This document shows, piece by piece, positions 35,794-43,959 of a stretch of 64,000 nucleotides of DNA. The first letter of the stretch is position 1. Every line of letters begins with the position of its first letter. A program made the translations under genes and the position numbers. The notes under the pieces are model-generated. The model was not told where the DNA came from. It worked only from the letters and a program-made list of their open reading frames with translations, and ran no database searches. Source of the DNA: Burkholderiaceae bacterium (GTDB taxonomy: Bacteria; Pseudomonadota; Gammaproteobacteria; Burkholderiales; Burkholderiaceae_C); assembly GCA_024235895.1 (NCBI GenBank), contig JACKLM010000007.1:62001-126000 (forward strand). Direction: 5' to 3'.

Positions 35794-37551
35794 ATGAGAG
35801 CCTCCCGTTTCTTCGTCAGCACCCTGAAGGAAGCGCCCGCCGACGCCGAGGTCGTCAGCCACCGGCTGATGGTGCGCGCCGGCATGATCAAGCGGCTCGC
35901 TGCCGGCATCTACAACTACATGCCGATGGGGCTGCGCGTGATCCGCAAGGTCGAGGCCATCATCCGCCAGGAGATGGACCGCGCCGGCGCCGTCGAGCTT
36001 CTGATGCCGGTGGTGCAGCCGGCCGAGCTGTGGCAGGAGACCGGCCGCTTCGACAAGATGGGCCCCGAGCTGCTGCGCGTGAAGGACCGCCACGACCGCG
36101 ACTTCATCGTCCAGCCGACGAGCGAGGAGGTGATCACCGATATCGCACGCCAGGAGCTGCGCAGCTACAAGCAGCTGCCGAAGAATTTCTACCACATCCA
36201 GACCAAGTTCCGCGACGAGCGCAGGCCGCGCTTCGGCATCATGCGCGGGCGCGAGTTCACGATGAAGGATGCCTACTCCTTCGACCGCGACAAGGACGGC
36301 GCGGCGAAGAGCTATCAGGCGATGTTCGACGCCTACCAGCGCATCTTCGACCGCTTCGGGCTGCAGTACCGCGCGGTGGCGGCCGATACCGGCGCCATCG
36401 GCGGCGACCTGTCGCACGAGTTCCAGGTCATCGCCGACACCGGCGAGGATGCGATCGTCTACTGCCCGACCGGCGACTACGCGGCCAACATGGAGCTGGC
36501 CGAGGCGGTCGCGCCGGCGCAGCCGCGCGCCGCGCCCGGGCACGCGATGGCCAAGACGCCGACCCCCGAGCGCAGCACCTGCGAACAGGTCGCCGAGCTG
36601 CTGGGCGTGCCGCTTCGGACCACCGTCAAGTCGCTCGTCCTCGCCACCGACGACAAGAACGCCGCCGGCGGGGTGACCGGCACGACGATCTGGCTGCTGC
36701 TGGTGCGCGGCGACCACAGCCTGAACGAGGTCAAGGCCGGCAAGCTGCCCGGTCTCGGCGCGGGCTACCGCTTCGCGACCCGCACCGAGATCGAGGGCGC
36801 CTTCGGCTGCGAGCCGGGCTACCTCGGTCCGGTATTCGGCGGCACCGGCCACGGCGAGCACATCAAGGTGGTCGCCGACCGGACCGTGGCGGCGATGAGC
36901 GACTTCATCTGCGGCGCCAACGACGCCGACTTCCACTACACCGGCGTCAACTGGGGGCGCGACCTGCCCGAGCCCGACCTGGTGGCCGACATCCGCAACG
37001 TCGTCGCCGGCGACCCCTCGCCCGACGGCAAGGGCGTGCTCGAGATCCAGCGCGGGATCGAGGTCGGCCATGTCTTCTACCTCGGCACCAAGTACAGCGC
37101 GGCGATGAACGCGGTCTACCTCGACGAAGCCGGCAAGCCGCGGTGCTACGAGATGGGCTGCTACGGCATCGGCGTGACGCGTATCCTCGGCGCGGCGATC
37201 GAGCAGGGGCACGACGAGCGCGGCATCGTCTGGCCGGCGGCGATCGCGCCGTTCGAGGTCGTGATCTGCCCGATCGGCATGGACCGCAGCGACGCCGTGC
37301 GCGCCGCGGCCGAGGCGCTGCACGACGAGCTGGCGGGCGCCGGCATCGACGTCATCCTCGACGACCGCGGCGATCGCCCGGGGGCGATGTTCGCCGACTG
37401 GGAGCTGATCGGGATCCCCTGGCGCATCGTCGTCGGCGACCGCGGCCTGAAGGCCGGCACGGTCGAAGTCCAGGCCCGGCGCGAGACCGAGGCCACCGCG
37501 GTCGCGCCGGCCGAGGTCGCGGCCTGGCTGAAGCGCCGGCTCGCGGTGTGA
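35794..37551 (+). CDS. proS: Prolyl-tRNA synthetase ProS
   Basis: 585-residue class II synthetase of the bacterial type with an editing insertion. Motif 1 in YNYMPMGLRVIRKVEAIIRQEM, motif 2 FRDERRPRFGIMRGREFTMKD, a YbaK-like INS editing domain (about residues 225-385) and motif 3 GCYGIGVTRILGA, then the anticodon-binding domain. ATG 35794 matches the family N-terminus (MRASRFFVSTLKEAP). A 7-bp hairpin (35688-35694/35702-35708) lies in the leader. Confidence 0.96.
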   Translation: MRASRFFVSTLKEAPADAEVVSHRLMVRAGMIKRLAAGIYNYMPMGLRVIRKVEAIIRQEMDRAGAVELLMPVVQPAELWQETGRFDKMGPELLRVKDRHDRDFIVQPTSEEVITDIARQELRSYKQLPKNFYHIQTKFRDERRPRFGIMRGREFTMKDAYSFDRDKDGAAKSYQAMFDAYQRIFDRFGLQYRAVAADTGAIGGDLSHEFQVIADTGEDAIVYCPTGDYAANMELAEAVAPAQPRAAPGHAMAKTPTPERSTCEQVAELLGVPLRTTVKSLVLATDDKNAAGGVTGTTIWLLLVRGDHSLNEVKAGKLPGLGAGYRFATRTEIEGAFGCEPGYLGPVFGGTGHGEHIKVVADRTVAAMSDFICGANDADFHYTGVNWGRDLPEPDLVADIRNVVAGDPSPDGKGVLEIQRGIEVGHVFYLGTKYSAAMNAVYLDEAGKPRCYEMGCYGIGVTRILGAAIEQGHDERGIVWPAAIAPFEVVICPIGMDRSDAVRAAAEALHDELAGAGIDVILDDRGDRPGAMFADWELIGIPWRIVVGDRGLKAGTVEVQARRETEATAVAPAEVAAWLKRRLAV

Positions 37552-37603
37552 GCCGGGCCGGGCGGGCGCACGGCGTCCCTGACCCGGACGCCCTGCACCG
37601 GGC

Positions 37604-38224
37604 ATGACCACCGACTTGCAGCGCCGAAGGCTCGCGGCCCTGCCGCTGCTGGCATGCGTGGGCGCCGCGCGTGCCGGGCGTCAACTCGAGGAGCCGCTGG
37701 CGGACTCGGTGCGCGGCGCGCTGGCGGCCGCGATCGTCCAGACCGCCCCGCCCAAGCCCCGCTTCGACCGCCTCGAGGACCGGCTCGCCCACCTGCGTTG
37801 GCTCGGCGAGATGAGCCGCCGGCTGCGCCGGCGCATCGCCGAGCACCACACGCGGGTCGAGTTCCTGCAGACCCTCTGGTACGAGAGCCGGCGGGCCGGG
37901 CTCGAGGCTTCGCTCGTCCTCGGCGTGATCCAGGTCGAAAGCGCGTTCCGGAAGTACGCGATCAGCCGCGTCGGCGCGCGCGGCTACATGCAGGTGATGC
38001 CGTTCTGGGCACGGCTGATCGGCGACGGCAACGTCAGCACGCTGTTCCACACCCAGACCAACCTGCGCTTCGGCTGCGTCATCCTGCGCCACTACCTCGA
38101 CCGCGAGCGCGGCGACCTGTTCATGGCGCTGGGCCGCTACAACGGCAGCCGCGGCAAGGCCGAATATCCCAGCCTGGTCTTCGGCGCCCAGCGCCAATGG
38201 GCCTGGACCGACCCCGGCGCCTGA
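37604..38224 (+). CDS. Lytic transglycosylase (SLT domain)
   Basis: 206-residue exported enzyme cleaving the glycan strands of peptidoglycan. An N-terminal signal-like stretch (RLAALPLLACVGAARA) is followed by a helical region and the SLT domain (about residues 95-190) with GVIQVESAFRKYAISRVGARG, in which Glu of QVESAF is catalytic, YMQVMPFW and GRYNGSRGKAEYP. Between proS and mpl, a common Burkholderiales order, suggesting shared cell-wall remodelling. Confidence 0.88.
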   Translation: MTTDLQRRRLAALPLLACVGAARAGRQLEEPLADSVRGALAAAIVQTAPPKPRFDRLEDRLAHLRWLGEMSRRLRRRIAEHHTRVEFLQTLWYESRRAGLEASLVLGVIQVESAFRKYAISRVGARGYMQVMPFWARLIGDGNVSTLFHTQTNLRFGCVILRHYLDRERGDLFMALGRYNGSRGKAEYPSLVFGAQRQWAWTDPGA

Positions 38225-38293
38225 GTCGCACACGCGCATCCTGATCCGCCGCCGCGCTCCACGCCATCGACGCCTTCTTCGACTGCATCAGCC

Positions 38294-39655
38294 ATGCACC
38301 TTCACATCCTCGGCATCTGCGGCACCTTCATGGGCGGGCTGGCCGCGCTCGCGCGCGAGGCCGGGCACCGCGTCACCGGCTGCGACGCCGGCGTCTACCC
38401 GCCGATGAGCGAGCAGCTGCGTGCGCTCGGCATCGAGCTGATCGAGGGCTGGGATGCGGCGCAGCTCGACCTCGCGCCCGACATCTTCGTCGTCGGCAAC
38501 GTCGTCACGCGCGGCAACCCGCTGATCGAGGCGGTGCTGGACGCCGGTGCGCGCTACACCAGCGGGCCGCAGTGGCTCGCCGAGCAGGTGCTTCAGGGGC
38601 GCCATGTGATGGCGGTGGCGGGCACGCACGGCAAGACGACGACGACGGCGATGCTGGCCTGGATCCTCGACCAGGCCGGGATCGAGCCCGGCTTCCTCGT
38701 CGGCGGCGTGCCGGCGGGATTCGGCGTCTCGGCGCGGCTCGGGCGGCCGGGTGCCCCGTTCGTCATCGAGGCCGACGAGTACGACACCGCGTTCTTCGAC
38801 AAGCGCAGCAAGTTCGTCCACTACCGCCCGCGCACCGCGATCCTCAACAACCTCGAGTTCGACCACGCCGACATCTTCCCCGACCTGGCGGCGATCGAGA
38901 CCCAGTTCCACCACCTGGTGCGCACCGTGCCGTCCAGCGGCCGGCTGGTCGTCAACGCGCGCGAGGAGTCGCTCGCGCGCGTGCTGGCGCGCGGCTGCTG
39001 GAGCGAGCTGCAGCGATTCGGCGCCCGGCGCGAGGAGCCCGGCGTGCTGCGCGCGCGCGGCGAGCCGGACGACTTCGACGTGCTGCGCGGCAGCCTGCGG
39101 GTCGGCCACGTCGCCTGGTCGCTGCTGGGCGAGCACAACCAGCTCAACGCGCTGGCCGCGATCGCCGCCGCCGAGCACGTCGGCGTCGCGCCCGAGGCGG
39201 CGTGCGCCGCACTGGCGGGCTTCGCCGGCGTGCGGCGCCGGCTCGAGCTGCGCGGCCAGGCCGCGGGCGTCACGGTCTACGACGACTTCGCGCACCACCC
39301 GACGGCGATCCGCACGACGCTCGACGGCCTGCGGCGCAAGGTCGGTGCGGCGCGCATCCTGGCGGTCTTCGAGCCGCGCAGCAACACGATGAAGCGCGGC
39401 GACATGGCGGCCCAGCTGCCCTGGTCGCTGGAGGATGCCGACCTGTCCTTCTGCCACGCGCCGCCGACACTGGGCTGGGACGCCGCCACCGTGCTCGCGC
39501 CGCTGGGCGATGCGGCCTGCGTGCGCGCCGATATCGACGCCCTGGTGCAGGCGGTCGCCGCTACCGCGCGGCCGGGCGACCACGTCGTGTGCATGAGCAA
39601 CGGCGGCTTCGGCGGCATCCACGGCAAGCTGCTGGCGGCGCTCGCCCGGGGCTGA
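38294..39655 (+). CDS. mpl: Murein tripeptide ligase Mpl
   Basis: 453-residue Mur-ligase-family enzyme that reattaches recycled tripeptide to UDP-MurNAc. MHLHILGICGTFMGGLAALA is the Mpl N-terminus; the P-loop is AGTHGKTTTTAMLAW (about residues 110-124), then FVIEADEYDTAFFDKRSKFVH and YDDFAHHPTAIRTTL. Complete length. Together with ampD (60.1 kb) it supports a full peptidoglycan-recycling route. Confidence 0.96.
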   Translation: MHLHILGICGTFMGGLAALAREAGHRVTGCDAGVYPPMSEQLRALGIELIEGWDAAQLDLAPDIFVVGNVVTRGNPLIEAVLDAGARYTSGPQWLAEQVLQGRHVMAVAGTHGKTTTTAMLAWILDQAGIEPGFLVGGVPAGFGVSARLGRPGAPFVIEADEYDTAFFDKRSKFVHYRPRTAILNNLEFDHADIFPDLAAIETQFHHLVRTVPSSGRLVVNAREESLARVLARGCWSELQRFGARREEPGVLRARGEPDDFDVLRGSLRVGHVAWSLLGEHNQLNALAAIAAAEHVGVAPEAACAALAGFAGVRRRLELRGQAAGVTVYDDFAHHPTAIRTTLDGLRRKVGAARILAVFEPRSNTMKRGDMAAQLPWSLEDADLSFCHAPPTLGWDAATVLAPLGDAACVRADIDALVQAVAATARPGDHVVCMSNGGFGGIHGKLLAALARG

Positions 39656-39754
39656 ACGCGCGCCGCGGCGCAGGCTTGGCGGCTGCCCGTTCGCGGCTCG
39701 TAGCTGTCTTTCGCTGGGGCCCGCCGTGCCCAGCCGCGTTGGACGAGCGCGCGT

Positions 39755-39855
39755 GCCAAGGCCGGCGGGCACCCTCCCACTCCATGTCCCCCGCCGTCGG
39801 CTTGCGCCGCCGGCTCCTCCTCTACTTACGTGGGAGGGTGCCCGCCGACCTTGGC
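39755..39855 (+). repeat. Structured repeat element, copy A
   Basis: 26-base arms (39755-39780 and 39830-39855) pair with one mismatch and enclose a 49-base core. The core starts TCCATGTCCCCCGCC, has an inner hairpin CGGC-TTGC-GCCG (39798-39809) and ends CTCCTCCTCTACTTAC. It lies between the 3' ends of convergent genes. See copy B for the compensatory changes. Confidence 0.85.
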
Positions 39856-39865
39856 CTGCCACCGC

Positions 39866-39893
39866 CCGGGTATTCGACGGTCGAACACCCCGG
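39866..39893. repeat. Central palindrome between repeat copies
   Basis: Imperfect palindrome with 13-base arm 39866-39878 (CCGGGTATTCGAC) and partner 39880-39893, one substitution and one extra C. It sits midway between copies A and B. Confidence 0.6.
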
Positions 39894-39910
39894 CCGTTGC
39901 CCGCCGAGGA

Positions 39911-39996
39911 CAGCGGGTGCACTTCCGCGGAAGTAAAGGAGGAGCCAGCGGCCGAAGGCCGGTGGCGGGGGACATGGAGCGGAAGGGCACCCGCTG
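39911..39996 (-). repeat. Structured repeat element, copy B (inverted)
   Basis: 18-base arms (39911-39928 and 39979-39996) pair with one mismatch and enclose a 50-base core. Read on the minus strand, the core again starts TCCATGTCCCCCGCC, has an inner hairpin CGGCC-TTC-GGCCG and ends CTCCTCCTTTACTTCC. The plus strand carries AAAGGAGGAG. The remainder of the 39656-40117 gap (39656-39754, 39997-40117) shows no gene. Confidence 0.85.
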
Positions 39997-40117
39997 GCCT
40001 CGGCTCGCGCCAGTCGACGCATGCCACACGCGAGGAAGTCGTCAAAGACTGCAACGCGCCGAACGCCGCCGCCTCAGCCAAGACTGAACGAGCGATCGGT
40101 CGCCGGAGTGCGACTCC

Positions 40118-42976
40118 TCAGCCGCTGCGCTGCATCGTCGCGCGCAAGGCCTCGGTCAGCAGCGCCAGGCTGTCCTGCAGGTGGGCGCGGGTCTCGAGCG
40201 ACAGGCCGCGCGTGCGGCCCTGGCCGAGCGCGCGCTGCAACTGCGCCTGCAGCTCGCGGGACTGCATGCGCGCCAGGCGGAGCGCGTCGGAGGGCAGGTT
40301 GGCCGGCAGCCGCGTCAGCATGGCCTGCAGCCGCCTGAGGTGCTCGCGCTGCAGGTTGCGCCGCAGCGGGTCGATCTCGGCGCCGCTTCGCAGCTCGGCC
40401 CAGACCGCGCCCTGCAGCGTGGTGTAGACCTCGGACAGCGAGATCGCGCCGGCACGGTCCGACTCCGGCAGGTAGTAGGGCAGGTCGAGAAGGCGCCTGG
40501 CGGTGCCGCTGTCGAGCAGTTGGTCGAGTGCCTCGCGCTGCAGGCCGAGCACGGCATCGGGCACCGACAGCGGCTGCGCGCGCTGCCACTCGAGGTGGTC
40601 GATGCCCAGGCTGCCCAGCAGCTCCGGCCGGAAGCGGAAGCTGTCGACGCTGAACAGCCCCTCGGTCAGGAAGCGCAGCGCCTCGCGCTGGCGCGCCGGC
40701 TCGACCGGGCGGTAGGTCGGCCGGCCGGTGCCCGGCAGGTCGCGTTCGACGTACATGCCGCCGACGTACTTGCCGGCGATGTCTGGCACGGGTCCGAGCT
40801 GGCGGAAGCCCGACACCACGCTGCGGCGCAACCTCTGCGGATCGTCGCCGCGCTGCGGGCCGCGCTGCTGCATGCGGTCCCACAGCTCGCGCGACAGCGT
40901 CATGCGGCGCTGGGCCCAGGCCAGCGGGTCGTCGCCGAGGTCGAAGCGGTTGTCGCGCGGGTCCAGGCCGGTGGCGCCGAAGCCGCCGGCATCGGCGTCG
41001 TCGGCGAAGGCCAGCAGCGGCTCGGTGCTGCGCGCCGCGATGCGGCCCAGCTCCTCGGCCTCGCGGGCTGGGTCGACCGGCTTGTAGCCGTACTCGATCG
41101 CCCAGTAGTCGTAGGGGCCGAGCGTCGTGACGCTGAGGTTGGCCCTGGGCTCGCCGGCCAGTGGAATGTTGATGGCGTTGTAGTCCATCACCGAGCCCGC
41201 GATCGCGTTGGTGTCGGTGAAGGCCTTGTCCTTGAGCTGCTCGCGCGTGACAACCGTCGAGGCGCGGAAGTTGTGCCGCAGGCCGAGCGTATGGCCGACC
41301 TCATGCATGATCGTGTCCTTGATCTGCGCCTGCACGAAGGCCTCGGCCTCGGGGCTGTCGGGATCGAGGTCGCCGCGCGCCTCGAGGAGGTCGAGCGCAA
41401 AGGCGAGTTCCTGCGCCGACTCCAGGCCGTAGGTGCACCGGGCGTCGCCGTGCTGGGCGCTCCAGATCGCATCGAGCACGGGACGCTGGGCGAAGCCCGT
41501 CATGCCCACGTCCTGTGTGATGAATCGGCGCAGGCCACGTCCAGTGAAACCCATCCCGATGTCCGCGTCCAGGATCTCTCCGGTGCGCGGGTCGGCGTGG
41601 CGGGGTCCGATGCCAAACGCGCGATCGCTGGCGGCGAACCAGCGGATCGACGCGTGCTCGGTCCCCAGCGTATCCCAGTCGGCGTCGTCGGGCTGCTGGC
41701 GCGCGTCCAGCGCGCCCTTGAAGCCGATCCGCTCGAAGGCCTTGTTCCATTCCAGGATGCCGGCGGTGACGGCGCCGCGGTAGCGTGCCGGGATGTTGCG
41801 GTCGAGCCAGAAGACGATCGGCTTGACCGGCTCCGACAGCGGCGCGGCCGGGTCCTTCTTCTCGAGCCGCCAGCGCTTGACGTAGTGGACCTTCGGGTTG
41901 GCATCCAGGTCATTGCTGAGGTCGGTGAAGGCCTCGGTGAAGTAGCCCACGCGCGGGTCGGCGCGGCGTGGCCGCATCGGCTCGGCCGGCATCGCGCTGA
42001 AGTTGACGATCACGCCGACGAAGAAGCTGCGCGGGTCGGGCGTCGTGGTCGGGGGCGTCGGCCGCGGCGCGGTAGGCGGCAGCGGCGTGGCCGGGGGCGC
42101 CGGCAGCTTGGGCAGTGCGAAATGCAGCCGCGTCGTCAGCGCGGTGGTGCCCGGTGTCGCGCGCACGGACTCGATGTGCGAATTGTTGCGGTCCAGGCCG
42201 TAAGGCAGCCGGAAGGCCCGCTCGATCTCGGCCCCAAGGCCGATCAGGTCGCCCTTGACGAAGCTGGCGTCGATCAGCACCGCCTTGCTGTCGGGATGCG
42301 GTGCGCTGGCCACCGGCGCCGATGCCAGCAGGCTATCGGAGAATGACTGCTCGACGGTGCGGCGCATCGCGGAGTCGCCGTCGCTGCGGAAAGCCAGGTT
42401 CTTCGCCAGCACCTGCAGCGTCTTGCCGACGACGCGCAACTCGACCGCCGCGCTGCCACCCATCTGCCCGGCGTAAAGCCCGCGCTCGCCGACCGAGTTG
42501 GTCACGTTGGCCGTCATCAGCATCAACCGCCCGAGCCGCTCGGGGGCGATCTCGAGCCAGACCTGGTCGTCCTTGCGCCAGACGGGCAGGAAGCCGTCGC
42601 TGCGCGTCGCGCCCTTGATCACCTCGGCGAAGGGCTTGGGTGCCGACGGGTCGGGGCGCTGCGGCGCGGTCGGCTTGGCGGCGTCGGTCGCGCCGCCGGA
42701 GGTGGCGTCGGCCGCCGGGCCACTGCCCGTGGCGGTCGGCGTGGCGGTCGCCGGCGCGGCGGCCGACAAGGGCGGGCTCCCGGCTGCGGCCGGCTTGCCA
42801 GCCGGACCCGGCCAGGTCGCGCAGCCGGCGAGCAGCAGGGCCAGCAACGCGGCCGTGCCGGCGGCCAGCGACCTCGCCGGGCTGGAAGACGGTTCGGTAT
42901 CGTGAGGGTGGGGCAGACGGGGCTGGCGAGGCTGGTGGGATCGCTGGAGCGGGCGGGGCGGGCGTAGCTGGGCCAT
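40118..42976 (-). CDS. Lipoprotein zinc metalloprotease of the DUF5117/DUF4953 type
   Basis: About 950-residue predicted cell-surface or periplasmic protease. A lipoprotein signal lies unusually far in (AGTAALLALLLAGC, Cys near residue 52), followed by an A/P/T-rich linker. The extended zincin motif HEVGHTLGLRHNF (about residue 557) supplies three zinc histidines and the catalytic Glu, with FRAST and SVMDYNAINIPL (Met-turn-like) after it. The surrounding domains resemble the large uncharacterised zincin family annotated with DUF5117, DUF5118 and DUF4953. ATG 42976 chosen over GTG 42982; the true start could be further in. No linked partner gene. Confidence 0.85.
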   Translation of the reverse strand: MAQLRPPRPLQRSHQPRQPRLPHPHDTEPSSSPARSLAAGTAALLALLLAGCATWPGPAGKPAAAGSPPLSAAAPATATPTATGSGPAADATSGGATDAAKPTAPQRPDPSAPKPFAEVIKGATRSDGFLPVWRKDDQVWLEIAPERLGRLMLMTANVTNSVGERGLYAGQMGGSAAVELRVVGKTLQVLAKNLAFRSDGDSAMRRTVEQSFSDSLLASAPVASAPHPDSKAVLIDASFVKGDLIGLGAEIERAFRLPYGLDRNNSHIESVRATPGTTALTTRLHFALPKLPAPPATPLPPTAPRPTPPTTTPDPRSFFVGVIVNFSAMPAEPMRPRRADPRVGYFTEAFTDLSNDLDANPKVHYVKRWRLEKKDPAAPLSEPVKPIVFWLDRNIPARYRGAVTAGILEWNKAFERIGFKGALDARQQPDDADWDTLGTEHASIRWFAASDRAFGIGPRHADPRTGEILDADIGMGFTGRGLRRFITQDVGMTGFAQRPVLDAIWSAQHGDARCTYGLESAQELAFALDLLEARGDLDPDSPEAEAFVQAQIKDTIMHEVGHTLGLRHNFRASTVVTREQLKDKAFTDTNAIAGSVMDYNAINIPLAGEPRANLSVTTLGPYDYWAIEYGYKPVDPAREAEELGRIAARSTEPLLAFADDADAGGFGATGLDPRDNRFDLGDDPLAWAQRRMTLSRELWDRMQQRGPQRGDDPQRLRRSVVSGFRQLGPVPDIAGKYVGGMYVERDLPGTGRPTYRPVEPARQREALRFLTEGLFSVDSFRFRPELLGSLGIDHLEWQRAQPLSVPDAVLGLQREALDQLLDSGTARRLLDLPYYLPESDRAGAISLSEVYTTLQGAVWAELRSGAEIDPLRRNLQREHLRRLQAMLTRLPANLPSDALRLARMQSRELQAQLQRALGQGRTRGLSLETRAHLQDSLALLTEALRATMQRSG

Positions 42977-43071
42977 GGGCACTGCGGGTCTCGGTCAGGC
43001 AGGGCGATGAAGCCCGGAATTCTGCCCCTGTCCGCGGGCCGACCCGGGCGCGGGGTCGATAGACTCGGCGC

Positions 43072-43701
43072 ATGGCGGCATCCCTCCACGAGCCGGCCGG
43101 CGGGCGCGGCGCGCGGCCGCCGACCCACCTGCTGTACCTGCACGGATTCCGCTCGTCGCCGCGCTCGTTCAAGGCGCAGCGTCTGCAGTCCTGGCTGGCC
43201 GCGCACCGCCCGGGCCTGGTCTGGTGCTGCCCGCAGCTGCCGCCGTCGCCGGCGGCGGCGATGGCGCGGGTCGACTCGGTGCTGGCGTCCTGGCCCGCAG
43301 GCCGCTTCGCGGTCGCCGGCAGCTCGCTCGGCGGTTTCTACGCCACCGTCGCCGCCGAGCGCCACGGCTGCCCGGCGGTGCTGATGAATCCCGCCGTCGA
43401 CCCGGCGCGCGACCTCGCGGCCCATATCGGCGAGCAGACCGCCTGGCACGACCCGGCCGAGCGCTTCTTCTTCCGCCCCGAGTATGTCGACGAGCTGCGC
43501 GCGCTGACGCCGCCGGCGATCACGAAGCCCGGGCGCTACTTCGCCGTCGTCGCCAAGGGCGACGAGCTGCTCGACTGGCGCGAAATGCTCGCGCGCTACC
43601 CGGGCGCGGCGAACCGGCTGCTCGAAGGCAGTGACCATGCGCTGTCGGACTTCGACGAGCACCTGCCGCACCTGCTCCATTTCCTGCGCCTGGACGAATG
43701 A
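43072..43701 (+). CDS. YqiA-like alpha/beta-hydrolase esterase
   Basis: 209-residue cytoplasmic esterase of the UPF0227/YqiA family. LLYLHGFRSSPRSFKAQRL at the N-terminus, nucleophile elbow GSSLGGFYAT (Ser at about residue 84), acid in VVAKGDELLDW and catalytic His in GSDHALSDF. In E. coli YqiA hydrolyses short acyl esters. Divergent from the metalloprotease gene with a 95-base gap; followed immediately by the SDR relic. Confidence 0.88.
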   Translation: MAASLHEPAGGRGARPPTHLLYLHGFRSSPRSFKAQRLQSWLAAHRPGLVWCCPQLPPSPAAAMARVDSVLASWPAGRFAVAGSSLGGFYATVAAERHGCPAVLMNPAVDPARDLAAHIGEQTAWHDPAERFFFRPEYVDELRALTPPAITKPGRYFAVVAKGDELLDWREMLARYPGAANRLLEGSDHALSDFDEHLPHLLHFLRLDE

Positions 43702-43702
43702 C

Positions 43703-43891
43703 ATGCGACCGAGGGAAAAGATCTGCATCGTGACCGGCGCCGCGCAAGGCATCGGTGCCGTCACGGTGGCGCGCTCTGCCGCCGAGGGCTCGGCGCGCCG
43801 CTTCGCCCCTGTCTGTGCCTTCTTCGCCAGCGACGATGCGATCCATGTAAACGGCGCGGTGATCAAGGCGTCGGGCGGGATGACGGTTTAG
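43703..43891 (+). pseudogene. Short-chain dehydrogenase remnant with large internal deletion
   Basis: 62-codon open frame. Residues 5-17 (KICIVTGAAQGIG) are the cofactor-binding start of an SDR (Rossmann TGxxxGIG), and the last 24 residues (FFASDDAIHVNGAVIKASGG) match the C-terminal end of the same family. The roughly 190 central residues, including the catalytic Ser-Tyr-Lys, are missing. The join is in frame and no stop occurs, so it looks like a clean deletion relic. It starts at ATG 43703, one base after the esterase stop codon. Not expected to be an active enzyme. Confidence 0.75.
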
Positions 43892-43959
43892 CGCCTCCCC
43901 TCGGCGTCGGCCGGGGCCGCGCACGGCTGCTTCGCAACCCCTGTAGGACAATCGCGCCG

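Noticed and set aside
39929..39950. Similarity of the repeat core (CCTCCTTTACTT on the minus strand) to the 3' end of 16S rRNA
   Set aside because: Only a short match to an anti-Shine-Dalgarno-like stretch; not enough to claim an origin from rRNA. Mentioned only as an oddity of the element.
39561..40087. Several short frames on both strands in the repeat region, e.g. beginning MSPAVGLRR and MSPATGLRP
   Set aside because: They arise from the repeat core; the two copies differ by a 1-base indel that changes the frame, so no peptide is conserved.
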